Part shown: positions 8,879-18,300 of the stretch, one piece after another
How the letters are laid out: the number at the start of each line of letters is the position of its first letter
How positions within the stretch are numbered: position 1 is the stretch's first letter
Assembly (NCBI GenBank): GCA_947470185.1
Contig: CANIRZ010000015.1
Coordinates: 1-44,741 of the forward strand
Direction of reading: 5' to 3'
Source of the DNA: Sphingomonadales bacterium
Lineage (GTDB): Bacteria; Pseudomonadota; Alphaproteobacteria; Sphingomonadales; Sphingomonadaceae
Length of the DNA: 44,741 nt
The notes under the pieces: model-generated
Databases searched by the model: none
What the model was told of the DNA's origin: nothing
Seen by the model: the letters and a program-made list of their open reading frames with translations, nothing else
Translations under genes and position numbers: made by a program

Positions 8879-9625
8879 ATGCGCAAGTTAATCGTCGGAA
8901 ATTGGAAAATGAACGGCACATCGCGCGATGTGTCTGAGATTATGGCCATCGCAGAATTATCGGGCATGCACGCTGCCGTGGACGCGGCGTTATGCTTACC
9001 TGCAACACTCATTGATAGAGCAAGCCAGGCAGTGGGTGGTTTTGCCATAGGTGGCCAAGACTGCCACATGATGGAGGCTGGCGCGCATACGGGGTGCCTA
9101 TCGGCGGAAATGTTATCAGATGCCGGAGCAGTGCTCACGATCATTGGTCACAGCGAACGCCGCGCCGCACAACATGAACAAGATTCAGATATTCGCGCAA
9201 AGGCCGAAGCTGCAAAGGTAGCTGGCCTGCAGGTTATCGTATGTGTCGGTGAAACTCTTGAAGAACGCGAGAGTAAGAAAGCCTTAAATGTGGTGCTCGG
9301 TCAGCTGCATCAGTCTTTACCCGATACGGCTGCAAGCCAATGGCTGAGCGTGGCATATGAACCGGTATGGGCTATTGGAACGGGCCGCGTTGCAGAGCCT
9401 GCGGACGTTGCGGAAATGCATGGAGCTATTCGCGCTGCGTTGGTGGAGCGCTTCGACGATGACGGCTTCAAAGTCCGGATTTTATATGGCGGGTCGATGA
9501 ATGGCGATAACGCAGCTCAGCTTTTGGCGGTTCCCAATGTTGACGGAGGTCTAATTGGCGGAGCCAGCCTAACGGCTGCGAAATTTGGGCCAATATTATC
9601 TGCAGCAGCAGCTTTGAGCAAATAG
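8879..9625 (+). CDS. tpiA: Triosephosphate isomerase
   Basis: 248 residues. It interconverts dihydroxyacetone phosphate and glyceraldehyde 3-phosphate. The active-site elements are KLIVGNWKMNG (catalytic Lys), TIIGHSERR (catalytic His), AYEPVWAIGTG (catalytic Glu and start of loop 6), ILYGGSMN and DGGLIGGASL. An ATG at 8867 is in frame, but the one at 8879 is preceded by GAGGG at ideal spacing and gives the family N-terminus MRKLIVGNWKMNG, so it is chosen. It is divergent from the ppiD-like gene and upstream of secG and pyrG. Confidence 0.95.
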   Translation: MRKLIVGNWKMNGTSRDVSEIMAIAELSGMHAAVDAALCLPATLIDRASQAVGGFAIGGQDCHMMEAGAHTGCLSAEMLSDAGAVLTIIGHSERRAAQHEQDSDIRAKAEAAKVAGLQVIVCVGETLEERESKKALNVVLGQLHQSLPDTAASQWLSVAYEPVWAIGTGRVAEPADVAEMHGAIRAALVERFDDDGFKVRILYGGSMNGDNAAQLLAVPNVDGGLIGGASLTAAKFGPILSAAAALSK

Positions 9626-9703
9626 CATTGAAGATTTGCCGTGCGCTCGCTATGTGGGCGGCACAACCGGTACTGTGTTGCCATTTATATTCGGAATTCT
9701 CTC

Positions 9704-10066
9704 ATGGGTCTGTTTCATTTTCTTATCGTCGTTCAGGCAATCATCGCGGCTTCGCTTGTGGGCGTGGTTTTGATGCAGCGTTCCGAAGGCGGTGGCTTGG
9801 GAATGGGAGGCAGCCCATCGGGCCTGATGTCCGCACGCGGCGCTACTGACTTTTTGACGCGCACAACGGCAATATTGGCAACCATGTTCATCTTGTTGTC
9901 CATTTCGCTTGCTTTTGTGGCCGCGAAAAAAGGCGGCACTGGCGAAATTGATAGCAGCTTGCAGCGCACGGAGGTTCCAACTGCACCAGCAGCGCCCGTA
10001 ACAACGGCGCCAGCGGTCGCCGCGCCAGCCGCTGCACCTGCAACCGAAGTTCCCCTCGACAAATAA
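9704..10066 (+). CDS. secG: Preprotein translocase subunit SecG
   Basis: 120 residues. SecG is the small accessory subunit of the SecYEG channel in the inner membrane. The sequence has two membrane segments (FLIVVQAIIAASLVGVVLMQ and TAILATMFILLSISLAFVAA) separated by the conserved cytoplasmic loop RSEGGGLGMGGSPSGLMSARG. The C-terminus is an Ala/Pro/Thr-rich tail of about 40 residues, as often seen in alphaproteobacterial SecG. The ATG at 9704 begins MGLFHF directly before the first membrane helix; the longer ORF from 9641 gives an unlikely N-terminus. The tpiA-secG-pyrG order is typical for the group. Confidence 0.93.
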   Translation: MGLFHFLIVVQAIIAASLVGVVLMQRSEGGGLGMGGSPSGLMSARGATDFLTRTTAILATMFILLSISLAFVAAKKGGTGEIDSSLQRTEVPTAPAAPVTTAPAVAAPAAAPATEVPLDK

Positions 10067-10081
10067 GCGCAGTTTGCGAAA

Positions 10082-10100
10082 AAACTGTTTTACACAGTTT
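10082..10100 (+). other. Short AT-rich hairpin between secG and pyrG
   Basis: AAACTGT (10082-10088) and ACAGTTT (10094-10100) form a perfect 7-base-pair stem with loop TTTAC, followed by ATTTT. It could be a weak terminator after secG or a leader structure ahead of pyrG. The stem is AT-rich and may be chance. Confidence 0.3.
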
Positions 10101-10165
10101 ATTTTCCATCTGAGAGATTCGTTCGCTTGTGTTTTTATGAAAAGGTAGCTTAACCCTTTTCTCCC

Positions 10166-11800
10166 ATGACACGGTTTATTTTTATCACCGGTGGCGTGGT
10201 CTCCTCGCTTGGCAAAGGTCTTATGGCAGCATCGCTGGCTGCCCTTTTGCAAGCGCGTGGGTACCGCGTCCGTATCCGCAAGTTTGATCCTTATCTCAAT
10301 GTTGATCCAGGCACGATGTCGCCGTATCAGCATGGCGAAGTGTACGTCACAGACGATGGGGCGGAAACCGACCTAGACCTTGGGCATTATGAACGCTTTA
10401 CAGGCGTTTCGGCGCGGCAGTCTGACAATGTTACGTCTGGACGCATTTATCAGACTATTATCCAGAAAGAACGTCGCGGAGATTATCTCGGCGCGACTGT
10501 TCAGGTCATCCCACACGTCACCGACGCGATCATGGAATTCGCCAAGGCGGAGACGCAAGACTTAGATTTTGTGTTGTGCGAAATTGGAGGTACGGTTGGT
10601 GATATTGAATCCCTGCCGTTCATTGAGGCCATTCGTCAGTTACGCAACGAGCTTGGTCGTGAACGAACCTTGTCTGTGCACGTCACCTTAGTTCCATACA
10701 TCGCCGCCGCAGGTGAACTGAAGACCAAGCCAACCCAGCACAGTGTTCGTGAGCTGACGTCCTTGGGTATTCAGCCCGATCTTTTGCTGTGTCGCTGTGA
10801 ACATCCCTTGCCGGAGACGGAGCGCGCAAAGATTGCCGCATTCTGCAATGTGCGCAAAGAGGCGGTTATTCCTGCATTGGACGCCAAGAGTATATACGCC
10901 GTCCCGCTGCAGTATCATGCCGAAGGGCTTGATAATGAAGTGCTTCGGGCATTCGGCCTTTTATCCGATGGCGAGCCCGATCTTAGCCGTTGGGACGACA
11001 TCATTGATCGTCAATCCAACCCTGAAGGCGAAGTGACTATTGGCGTAGTTGGTAAATATGTCGGTCTTGCGGACGCCTATAAGTCGCTCAACGAGGCTTT
11101 AACGCATGGTGGATTAGCCAACCGGGTTAAGGTCAACATCAAATGGATTGATGCCGAGCTTTTTGAGCAATCCGAAGAGGATATTGCTACGGCGCTTGAA
11201 CCCATGAATGCGATTTTGGTCCCCGGCGGATTTGGAGAGCGTGGATCTGAGGGCAAAATTGCCGCGGTAAAATTTGCGCGGGAACGTCACGTACCATTTT
11301 TTGGCATCTGCCTTGGTATGCAAATGGCCTGTATTGAAGGTGCGCGAAATACTGCGGGTGTCGTTGGCGCCTCAAGCACGGAATTTGGACCAACGACTGA
11401 ACCGGTAGTCGGCATCATCACCGAATGGATGAGCCAAGAGGGTATCCAGAAGCGCGAAACGGGTGGAGACATGGGCGGCACGATGCGGCTTGGTGCTTAT
11501 GATGCAGTGCTTGATGGCAACAGCCATGTGGCATCGATTTACGGCAGTCAGGAAATCTCCGAGCGCCATCGCCATCGGTATGAAGTCAACGTCCATTACA
11601 AGGACGCGCTTGAACAAGGTGGACTGGTTTTTAGCGGAATGTCACCCGATGGCGAATTGCCGGAAATCGTTGAGCGCCCAGACCATCCATGGTTTATTGG
11701 TGTGCAGTTCCATCCGGAGTTAAAATCACGACCATTCGCGCCGCATCCGTTATTCGCGAGCTTCGTGAAAGCCGCATTAAATCAAAGCCGCCTTGTATAA
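10166..11800 (+). CDS. pyrG: CTP synthase
   Basis: 544 residues, normal length. It aminates UTP to CTP using ATP and glutamine. The N-terminal amidoligase domain shows [14 protein letters not shown] (residues 4-17, P-loop-like), [25 protein letters not shown] and GGTVGDIES. The C-terminal glutaminase domain shows VPGGFGERG, the nucleophile in FGICLGMQ and the His/Glu pair in [13 protein letters not shown] start at 10166 is the family start. It is transcribed with tpiA and secG and converges on hsp20. Confidence 0.97.
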   Translation: MTRFIFITGGVVSSLGKGLMAASLAALLQARGYRVRIRKFDPYLNVDPGTMSPYQHGEVYVTDDGAETDLDLGHYERFTGVSARQSDNVTSGRIYQTIIQKERRGDYLGATVQVIPHVTDAIMEFAKAETQDLDFVLCEIGGTVGDIESLPFIEAIRQLRNELGRERTLSVHVTLVPYIAAAGELKTKPTQHSVRELTSLGIQPDLLLCRCEHPLPETERAKIAAFCNVRKEAVIPALDAKSIYAVPLQYHAEGLDNEVLRAFGLLSDGEPDLSRWDDIIDRQSNPEGEVTIGVVGKYVGLADAYKSLNEALTHGGLANRVKVNIKWIDAELFEQSEEDIATALEPMNAILVPGGFGERGSEGKIAAVKFARERHVPFFGICLGMQMACIEGARNTAGVVGASSTEFGPTTEPVVGIITEWMSQEGIQKRETGGDMGGTMRLGAYDAVLDGNSHVASIYGSQEISERHRHRYEVNVHYKDALEQGGLVFSGMSPDGELPEIVERPDHPWFIGVQFHPELKSRPFAPHPLFASFVKAALNQSRLV

Positions 11801-11839
11801 TTCGGCCATTTTTGGCCAATTGGGCTTAAGTTAAAAATC

Positions 11840-11877
11840 ATGTCGGGGCAGTCGATTTGTGCCGGCCGCCCCGACAT
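11840..11877 (-). terminator. Probable intrinsic terminator of hsp20
   Basis: Arms 11840-11849 and 11868-11877 form a perfect 10-base-pair GC-rich stem (ATGTCGGGGC on both strands read outward) with an 18-base loop. On the minus strand the stem is followed by GATTTTTAA, fitting termination of hsp20, which stops at 11885. In the plus direction there is no U-run, but the stem may also slow polymerase leaving pyrG. Confidence 0.6.
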
Positions 11878-11884
11878 TCAACAC

Positions 11885-12370
11885 TTAAGCAGCAGGCGCT
11901 CCTTTTTTTTTGGGTGCGTCTTCATGTTCAATGACAGTTGGTGCAGCTTTCGCACCAATCGCGATCTTTCGCGGCTTTAATGCTTCAGGCACTTCACGCA
12001 CCAGGGTAATGATGAGAAGCCCGTCAGCCATATCCGCATTCGTGATATGGATGTGGTCGGCAAGCTGGAACCGCCGTTCAAAATTCCGGGTCGCAATACC
12101 CATATGCAAAAAGTCCCGATTGTCATTGCTTTCGGACAGCTTGCTGCCGGTGACGATAAGCAGGTTCTGCTGGGCAACAATATCGATCTCTTCGGTTTTG
12201 AAACCGGCGACGGCGACGGTGATCTGATAATCATTCTCGCCGGTCCGCTCGATGTTAAACGGGGGATAATTTTCATTCTGCGCAGAGCGGCCTGTGGTTT
12301 CGAGCAGCTCAAAAAGGCGGTCAAAGCCAACGGTGTTCCGGCGATATGGGGTAAAATCAAAACGGTTCAT
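11885..12370 (-). CDS. Small heat-shock protein (Hsp20/IbpA family)
   Basis: 161 residues. ATP-independent holdase of the alpha-crystallin fold that binds unfolding proteins under heat stress. The order is an N-terminal arm (NRFDFTPYRRNTVGFDRLFELLE), the alpha-crystallin domain from about YPPFNIERTGENDYQITVAVAGF to the conserved end ADGLLIITLVREVPEALKPRKIAI, and a short tail ending KKKGAPAA. It is close to the IbpA class A group of rhizobia and sphingomonads. ATG at 12370 follows AAGGAGA, and that site lies inside a ROSE-like hairpin. A heat-shock-type promoter is visible upstream, so expression is probably heat controlled at both levels. Confidence 0.93.
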   Translation of the reverse strand: MNRFDFTPYRRNTVGFDRLFELLETTGRSAQNENYPPFNIERTGENDYQITVAVAGFKTEEIDIVAQQNLLIVTGSKLSESNDNRDFLHMGIATRNFERRFQLADHIHITNADMADGLLIITLVREVPEALKPRKIAIGAKAAPTVIEHEDAPKKKGAPAA

Positions 12371-12372
12371 GC

Positions 12373-12456
12373 AAATTCTCCTTCAAGCAATTTGGTTCGT
12401 TGCCAGCCCCGCAAATGCAGCGGCCAGCATGTTCGTTTTGGAGCCTTTCGGCCTCC
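12373..12456 (-). promoter_or_regulatory. ROSE-like RNA thermometer in the hsp20 leader
   Basis: On the minus strand the last leader hairpin spans 12393-12373: AAAUUGCU can fold on GGAGAAUUU, so the UUGCU element pairs with the Shine-Dalgarno AAGGAGA, with a G-opposite-G mismatch. The UUGCU/SD pairing next to the start codon is the hallmark of ROSE elements in front of rhizobial and enterobacterial ibp/hsp20 genes. A further hairpin with a GAAA loop (12440-12456) lies near the predicted transcript start, and GCCGC/GCGG arms lie between them. This multi-hairpin order matches ROSE architecture. Folding energy was not computed. Confidence 0.65.
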
Positions 12457-12464
12457 GAGAAGCA

Positions 12465-12492
12465 AGATGGGTTGCATCCGCAAAATTGCAAG
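12465..12492 (-). promoter_or_regulatory. Probable sigma-32 (RpoH) promoter of hsp20
   Basis: On the minus strand CTTGCAA (12486-12492) is followed after 14 bases by CCCATCT (12465-12471). This resembles the RpoH consensus CTTGAAA - 13 to 15 - CCCCATNT. Transcription would begin close to 12458, placing the whole ROSE-like leader in the mRNA. It lies just downstream of the terminator at 12534-12560, which would isolate hsp20 from upstream transcription. Confidence 0.55.
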
Positions 12493-12533
12493 AGCCAAAA
12501 ATTCCGGTGAAAGGCAGAGGCAATAAAGAAACA

Positions 12534-12560
12534 AGGCCGCTCGGATGTTCCGAACGGCCT
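12534..12560 (-). terminator. Strong intrinsic terminator upstream of hsp20
   Basis: Arms 12534-12545 and 12549-12560 pair over 12 positions with one mismatch (C12540/A12554) and loop TGT. On the minus strand the stem is followed by TTGTTTCTTTATT. It would end a minus-strand transcript arriving from about 12690, before the hsp20 promoter. No large gene lies there, so the transcript would be a small RNA or carry the small ORF at 12589-12672. Confidence 0.7.
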
Positions 12561-12588
12561 CGCTCTGCAGCTTTGCTAGCGCATAATT

Positions 12589-12672
12589 TCAGTCCTCTGC
12601 CGGTCCCCACCGGCGGGTCTGATTTTTCCCTGAACCATCGGCCACTAGTGACGCGCGACGAATTCCATTCAT
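12589..12672 (-). CDS. Possible 27-residue peptide or leader ORF
   Basis: Below the usual size cutoff. ATG at 12672 is preceded by GGGGAG (12682-12687) at 9 bases, a good ribosome-binding site. The translation begins MNGIRRASLVADGSGKNQ and ends RRWGPAED. The last codons run through a strong hairpin (arms 12599-12604 and 12609-12614, extendable to 12590-12621), and a terminator follows 29 bases after the stop. Peptide ORF, overlapping hairpin and terminator together look like an attenuator leader or a small structured mRNA/sRNA. I do not recognise the peptide. No clear promoter could be assigned: TAAGAT (12701-12706) has TTGAAA 20 bases upstream, which is too far. Confidence 0.35.
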   Translation of the reverse strand: MNGIRRASLVADGSGKNQTRRWGPAED

Positions 12673-12822
12673 TCTTGTTAGCTCCCCGCTATATTTGCAA
12701 ATCTTACCGAACACGCACGAACGTTTTTTCAAAAGCTGTTGCTCGGCTGCAACAATACTTGCCAGATTTCTTGGCGGAACCTAAGAACACCCCATGCCGA
12801 AATTATGGATGAGTGTCCGCAC
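12673..12822. other. Remainder of the hsp20-lolC intergenic region
   Basis: Together with the elements listed from 12373 to 12672 this completes the longest gene-free stretch of the window (12371-12822). Apart from the GGGGAG site at 12682-12687 and a small GTTGC/GCAAC inverted repeat near 12738-12753, I see no gene or convincing promoter here. It must contain the start signals for lolC. Confidence 0.5.
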
Positions 12823-14073
12823 ATGATATTGTCGCGTTATGAACGCATGGTAGCGCGCCGATATTTGCTTCCGGGTAAGGGCGAAGGGTTCATTTTCCTT
12901 GTTGCCAGCATAAGTCTTGTCGCTGTTGCCCTTGGCGTAGCCGCTTTAATAATTGTGATGAGCGTGATGAATGGCTTCCGCGCGGAGTTGTTTGACAAGA
13001 TCGTTGGGCTGAACGGGCATGCAGTGGTGCAAGGCTATGGTGGTCGCTTGCAGGATTGGCGTCAAATACTGAAGGACGTTAAGAACACGCCCGGCGTTAC
13101 CGACGCCACGGCGCTTATTGAACAACCTTTGCTGACCACTTTCGATGGCCGCGTTGAAGCCATTTTGGCGCGTGGGATGTCAGTCAAGGACATACTCAAA
13201 AACGAAACGCTCAAGGGAAAGACCGTAGCAGGCGACCTCAATGCGCTAAGCCCAAACCAAGATAAAGTGGCGATTGGGTCGCGCCTCGCGCAAAATTTGG
13301 GAGTTAGAGTTGGTCAAAGTATAACCATAATCAACCCCGCGGGCCGGACAACGCCTTTTGGCACCGTTCCGCGCGAGATTTCATACGAAGTGGCCGCTAT
13401 TTTTGAGGTTGGCGTTTATGATTATGACAAAGCATTTGTGATCATGCCCATTGAGCGGGCGCAATTGCTTATGCTGCTGGGCGACGAAATAGGCATGATT
13501 GAAATCAAGACCGAAAATCCGGACAAAGTGAATGAAATTCTCGCTCCGCTGCTGCCGAAGCTGGAGAATAAAGGGCTTATCGTCGATTGGAAGAGCATGA
13601 ATGCCTCGCTGTTCGAGGCATTAGCGGTCGAGCGAGTCGCCATGTTTGTGGTTTTGTCTATCATCGTCCTTGTTGCTGTCTTCAACATATTATCATCCCT
13701 GATCATGTTGGTGCGCGCAAAAACCCGCGACATTGCGATCTTGCGGACAATGGGGGCATCACGCAAATCACTGCTTCGCATTTTCATGACGGTTGGGTTG
13801 CTGATCGGATCATCTGGCATTGTGCTTGGATTGATTTTAGGCGCAATATTTCTGTATTTTAGACAGTCGGTTGTGAACTTTATCCAATTCGTCACTGGGC
13901 AGAATTTGTGGGACCCATCCATCCGCTTCCTCACCGAATTGCCCTCTCGGACTGATCCAGTTGAAGTGCTCGTGATCTGCGGGCTCGCTTTGCTATTCAG
14001 TTTCCTTGCAACCTTGTACCCGGCGCTCAAGGCTGCGAGTACCGACCCTGTTCAGGTACTGCGCTATGAATAA
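12823..14073 (+). CDS. lolC: Lipoprotein-releasing ABC transporter permease LolC/LolE
   Basis: 416 residues from the chosen ATG. With LolD it extracts lipoproteins from the inner membrane and passes them to LolA. The N-terminus [20 protein letters not shown] is typical of LolC/E, followed by a first membrane helix ([27 protein letters not shown]), a large periplasmic domain, and three C-terminal helices with the MacB/FtsX-type end ([22 protein letters not shown]). The 5' extension to 12739 was rejected because it adds an unrelated soluble segment. Its stop overlaps the lolD start by 8 bases. Only one permease gene is present here, so it may act as a homodimer, or a partner lies elsewhere. Confidence 0.93.
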   Translation: MILSRYERMVARRYLLPGKGEGFIFLVASISLVAVALGVAALIIVMSVMNGFRAELFDKIVGLNGHAVVQGYGGRLQDWRQILKDVKNTPGVTDATALIEQPLLTTFDGRVEAILARGMSVKDILKNETLKGKTVAGDLNALSPNQDKVAIGSRLAQNLGVRVGQSITIINPAGRTTPFGTVPREISYEVAAIFEVGVYDYDKAFVIMPIERAQLLMLLGDEIGMIEIKTENPDKVNEILAPLLPKLENKGLIVDWKSMNASLFEALAVERVAMFVVLSIIVLVAVFNILSSLIMLVRAKTRDIAILRTMGASRKSLLRIFMTVGLLIGSSGIVLGLILGAIFLYFRQSVVNFIQFVTGQNLWDPSIRFLTELPSRTDPVEVLVICGLALLFSFLATLYPALKAASTDPVQVLRYE

Positions 14074-14737
14074 CATATTAGAGCTTGTCGATGTCCGCCG
14101 CAAATTTGTGCAGGGCGATGTCACCATAGAAGTTCTGCGCGGTGTAGACCTTGTGATTGGTAAGGGAGAGCTTGTTGCCTTGCTGGGCCCATCCGGCTCA
14201 GGCAAATCGACCATGCTTCAAGCGGTTGGTCTTTTGGAAGGTGGATTTTCTGGCTCCATCAAGCTTGATGGCGAGGAGGTAAGCGCAGCCGGTGTTGATC
14301 GTCAGACCGAAATTCGTAAGCAGAAGCTTGGTTTCGTGTATCAATTTCACCATCTGTTGCCGGACTTTGACGCGCTGGAAAATGTGATTTTGCCACAATT
14401 GATTTCCGATGCTGCACCTGATGTTGCTCTAGAACGAGCGACCTATCTATTGACGCAGCTAGGGCTTGCCGAGCGCCTCCACCATCGCCCGTCGAAGCTG
14501 TCGGGCGGTGAGCAACAACGCGTTGCCGTGGCGCGGGCGTTGGCGAATCGTCCCAAGCTGGTGCTTGCGGACGAGCCCACTGGAAATCTGGACGAACACA
14601 CCGCCGATATTGTGCTCAGCGAATTCATGGCGCTGGTGCGCGAAGAGGGCTCTTCGGCGATCGTGGCAACGCATAATGAGCGGTTGGCAGCCAAAATGGA
14701 CCGTGTTGTGCGTCTGCAAGAAGGTAGATTGGGCTGA
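14066..14737 (+). CDS. lolD: Lipoprotein-releasing ABC transporter ATPase LolD
   Basis: 223 residues. ATP-binding subunit that powers lipoprotein release. Walker [10 protein letters not shown], the Q-loop region [22 protein letters not shown] signature [15 protein letters not shown], Walker [13 protein letters not shown] and the switch His in VATHNERL are all intact. [10 protein letters not shown] is characteristic of LolD. The ATG at 14066 overlaps the lolC end (ATGAATAA); the longer reading from 14006 overlaps lolC coding sequence and is unlikely. Gpx follows 15 bases later. Confidence 0.94.
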   Translation: MNNILELVDVRRKFVQGDVTIEVLRGVDLVIGKGELVALLGPSGSGKSTMLQAVGLLEGGFSGSIKLDGEEVSAAGVDRQTEIRKQKLGFVYQFHHLLPDFDALENVILPQLISDAAPDVALERATYLLTQLGLAERLHHRPSKLSGGEQQRVAVARALANRPKLVLADEPTGNLDEHTADIVLSEFMALVREEGSSAIVATHNERLAAKMDRVVRLQEGRLG

Positions 14738-14752
14738 GCAGGGAGAATATCA

Positions 14753-15241
14753 ATGTCGATTTATGATTTCACAGTGAAAATGCCCGGCGGCCAAGCCGAG
14801 GCCATGGAAGCCCATAAGGGTAAGGTGGTGTTGGTGGTGAACACCGCATCCAAATGTGGCTTCACCCCGCAGTATAAGGGGCTTGAGGCTCTGTATCGCC
14901 AGTATAAAGATCAGGGGCTGGAAATTCTGGCCTTCCCCTGCAACCAGTTCGGCGCGCAGGAGCCTGGTGACGCGCAAGAAATTCAGAATTTTTGCTCGCT
15001 GACCTATGATGTCTCATTCCCCTTGGCTGCAAAAATCGACGTTAACGGCGCGGATGAAGACCCGTTGTGGCATTATCTTAAGCAGCAGCAAGCCGGCCTG
15101 ATGGGGTCACGTGGTATAAAGTGGAATTTCACGAAATTCCTGGTCGATCGCAAGGGCAACGTTGTTGCCCGCCATGGCCCGCAGGTCAAACCTGAAGCAC
15201 TGGCGAAGGACATCGAGAAACTGCTCGCCGCAGCAGCCTGA
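14753..15241 (+). CDS. Glutathione peroxidase family protein
   Basis: 162 residues. Thiol peroxidase of the GPx family reducing hydroperoxides with thioredoxin or glutathione. The peroxidatic cysteine is Cys35 in NTASKCGF (Cys rather than selenocysteine), with Gln65 in FPCNQFGAQEPG and the Trp/Asn of KWNFTKFL completing the catalytic tetrad. No signal peptide, so cytoplasmic. The ATG at 14753 follows AGGGAGAA. It lies 15 bases after lolD and may be transcribed with it. Confidence 0.93.
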   Translation: MSIYDFTVKMPGGQAEAMEAHKGKVVLVVNTASKCGFTPQYKGLEALYRQYKDQGLEILAFPCNQFGAQEPGDAQEIQNFCSLTYDVSFPLAAKIDVNGADEDPLWHYLKQQQAGLMGSRGIKWNFTKFLVDRKGNVVARHGPQVKPEALAKDIEKLLAAAA

Positions 15242-15303
15242 TTGTCCACAGCTTAGCCCAAAACTGGGTTTGTCGAATCATGCAGGTCATCTAACGTAGC
15301 CAG

Positions 15304-18300
15304 ATGGCCTACGTTCCCTTTGTTCCTCTGCGCGTGTATTCCGCTTACACCATATTGGAAGGTGCGATTGAGCCTAAGGCGATTGGCGAGACTGCAAAAA
15401 AGCTTGGCTTTCCGGCTATTGCCATTTGTGATCGCAATGGTCTCTATGGCGTGATGCCATTTCAGGACGCGGCTAAATCCTATGGGGTGCAGCCGATCAT
15501 TGGCACGTTGCTTGGGATCCGGCGGCCATCCAGCGACGGTAAATTCACACGCGACTGGTTGCCATTGTTTGCGCAGGATGAGAGCGGTTACAATAATCTG
15601 TGTCGCTTGGTCTCGATGGCGCATCTTGATCGTCCAGAAGACCTCGACGCGCATGTGACATTGGAGCAGCTTGCGGCGCATAAAGACGGCCTTATTGCTC
15701 TTACAGGCGGTGCAGAGGGTGCGCTGGCCCGCCTGTTGAGTGAAGGGCAGCATGAAGCGGCATCCAGCTACCTGACGCGTCTTCAGGCGCTGTTTTCCGA
15801 GCATCTGTATATCGAACTCAGCAGGCGCAACGACGCGGTTGAAGACGCTGCAGAAAACGCGCTTATTGACCTTGCATATGCCCGCGACATTCCCTTGGTC
15901 GCAACCAATCCTGCCTTTTTTGCCGAACCTGATTTCTTCGACGCGCACGATGCCATGCTGTGCATATCGGACGGCGCCTATATCGAAAGCACGGACCGCC
16001 GCCGCAGCAGCCGAGACACTTGGATCAAAACCGGCAAGCAAATGGGCGCGTTGTTCGCCGATGTGCCAGAGGCATTAGCCAATACGTTGGTCATCGCGCA
16101 ACGGTGCGCCGCCCTCGCGCCGTACCGAAGCCCCATATTACCAAGCCTTGCGGGTGACCGGGCCGCCGAGGATGCGCAGCTGCGCGAGGACGGACGGCTT
16201 GGACTTGAAAAGCGGCTTGAGATTGCAAGGATTACCGACCCCGCGGAACGGCAGCTGTATTTTGATCGGTTGAATTTCGAGGCCGATGTTATTTGCTCCA
16301 TGGGCTTTCCTGGATATTTTTTGATCGTTGCTGATTTTATCAAATGGGCGAAGGAACAGGATATTGCGGTTGGGCCGGGCCGTGGGTCTGGTGCGGGTTC
16401 GCTTGTGGCTTGGGCGCTGACGATTACCGATCTTGATCCGATCAAACTTGGGCTTCTGTTTGAGCGCTTTTTGAACCCAGACCGTGTATCAATGCCGGAC
16501 TTCGATATCGATTTCTGCGAAACGCGGCGTGGCGAGGTTATCCGTTATGTCCAGAAAAAATACGGCTCGCGTCAGGTTGCGCAGATCATCACCTTTGGAA
16601 AGTTGAAGGCACGCGCTGTTTTACGAGACACCGGACGCGTTTTGCAAATGAGCTATGGTCAAGTAGACCGACTGTGCAAGCAAGTGCCGAACCTACCAGT
16701 TGATCCTTGGGACTTGAAGCGCGCACTGTCCGGCGTGGCGGAACTGCGCGAAGAATATCGCCGCGATGCACAGGTGAAGCGTCTGTTCGATCTTGCGATG
16801 AAGCTTGAAGGTCTGCCACGGCACAGTTCGACGCACGCAGCCGGCGTGGTCATTGGTGACCGGGAATTGTCGGAATTGGCGCCCTTGTACCGCGACCCAC
16901 GTTCGGACATGCCCGTCACGCAATTCGACATGAAATATGTCGAAAGTGCTGGCCTGGTTAAATTCGACTTTCTGGGACTGAAGACACTTTCTGTCCTGCA
17001 AAAGGGCAGCCAAATGCTCGCCAAACGCGGAGTGGAGATAAACCTCGACTTACTGCCGCATGACGATCCGGCCGTATATGAATTGCTGCAACGTGGTGAC
17101 ACTGTGGGAGTTTTTCAGCTTGAGTCGGAGGGGATGCGGCGCACACTAGCCGCCGTGAAGCCTACCAATTTTGGTGACATCATCGCGCTCGTGTCGCTCT
17201 ATCGGCCCGGACCAATGGACAATATCCCCATGTTCGGTCGCCGCAAAAACGGCGAGGAGAGTATTGAGTATCCGCATCCGTTGTTGGAACCGGTGTTAAA
17301 CGAGACCTATGGTATTTTCGTTTACCAAGAACAGGTCATGCAAGCCGCGCAGATTCTTGCAGGCTACAGCCTTGGGGAAGCCGATTTGCTTCGCCGTGCG
17401 ATGGGCAAGAAAATTCAGGCCGAAATGGATGCGCAACGCGAACGTTTTGTCAGCGGTTGCGCCACCCATGCGATCACACCCAACCGCGCGAACGAACTGT
17501 TCGATTTAATCGACAAATTTGCTGGCTATGGTTTCAACAAAAGTCACGCCGCAGCATATGCTGTTCTCGCTTATCAAACCGCTTGGTTGAAGACGCATCA
17601 TCCTGAAGAATTTTATGCTGCATCAATGTGCTTTGACATGCACCAAACCGACAAGTTGGCGATTTTCATGGACGATATGCGACGGCTTGACGTTGTTTGT
17701 TTGCCGCCTGACATCAACCGAAGCGAGGCCGAGTTTATCGTCGAAACGAACGCGCATGGTGAGCATGCAGTGCGCTACGCACTGGGCGGCATTAAAAATG
17801 TTGGCGAACGGGCAATGGAGATTTTGGTTGCGGAGCGCATATCAGCTGGGCTGTTCAAAAGCCTTGATGACTTTGCCAACCGCGCAGACCCCAGCCAAAT
17901 CAACCGCCGCAGTCTTGAAAATTTGGCAGCAGCAGGGGCGTTCGATGTGTTAGAGCCAAACCGCGCTTCCGCCCATGGAGCGGCAGAAACGCTGTTGGCT
18001 GCGGCGCAGTCGGCGCGGGATTCGCGCGAAAGCGGGCAGGGTGGTCTCTTTGGCGAGGGCGGGGCAGACATGGCTGCGCTTCGGATCGACAGCAGCCTGT
18101 ATTGGGCGCCTGCCGAGCAAATGAATCAGGAAAAGGACGCGTTCGGCTTCTACTTTTCTGCACATCCTTGCTCGCAATATGATGCGCTTGCCATGAGCCA
18201 TGGCGCAAAGCCCTATGCTGTTTGGCTCGAAAGCGGTCCAATACCAGAGGGCGTTCGGAGGGCAGCTACTATGTCGGCGCTTATCGAGGGAGTACGTTGG

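Noticed and set aside
9650-10333. Minus-strand ORF of 227 codons over secG and the start of pyrG
   Set aside because: Covers two well-supported genes on the other strand; sequence is Arg/Cys/His-rich without a family.
11804-11817. GGCCA-TTTT-TGGCC hairpin just after pyrG
   Set aside because: Short stem without a following U-run; the larger stem at 11840-11877 explains termination better.
12294-12812. Plus-strand ORF of 172 codons across the hsp20-lolC gap
   Set aside because: It reads through the ROSE-like leader, promoter and terminator in antisense, has no ribosome-binding site and looks non-coding.
13422-14030. Minus-strand ORF of 202 codons opposite lolC
   Set aside because: Antisense shadow of the C-terminal membrane part of lolC.
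15253-16041. Minus-strand ORF of 262 codons opposite dnaE
   Set aside because: Antisense shadow of the PHP domain; composition is typical of a reverse frame.
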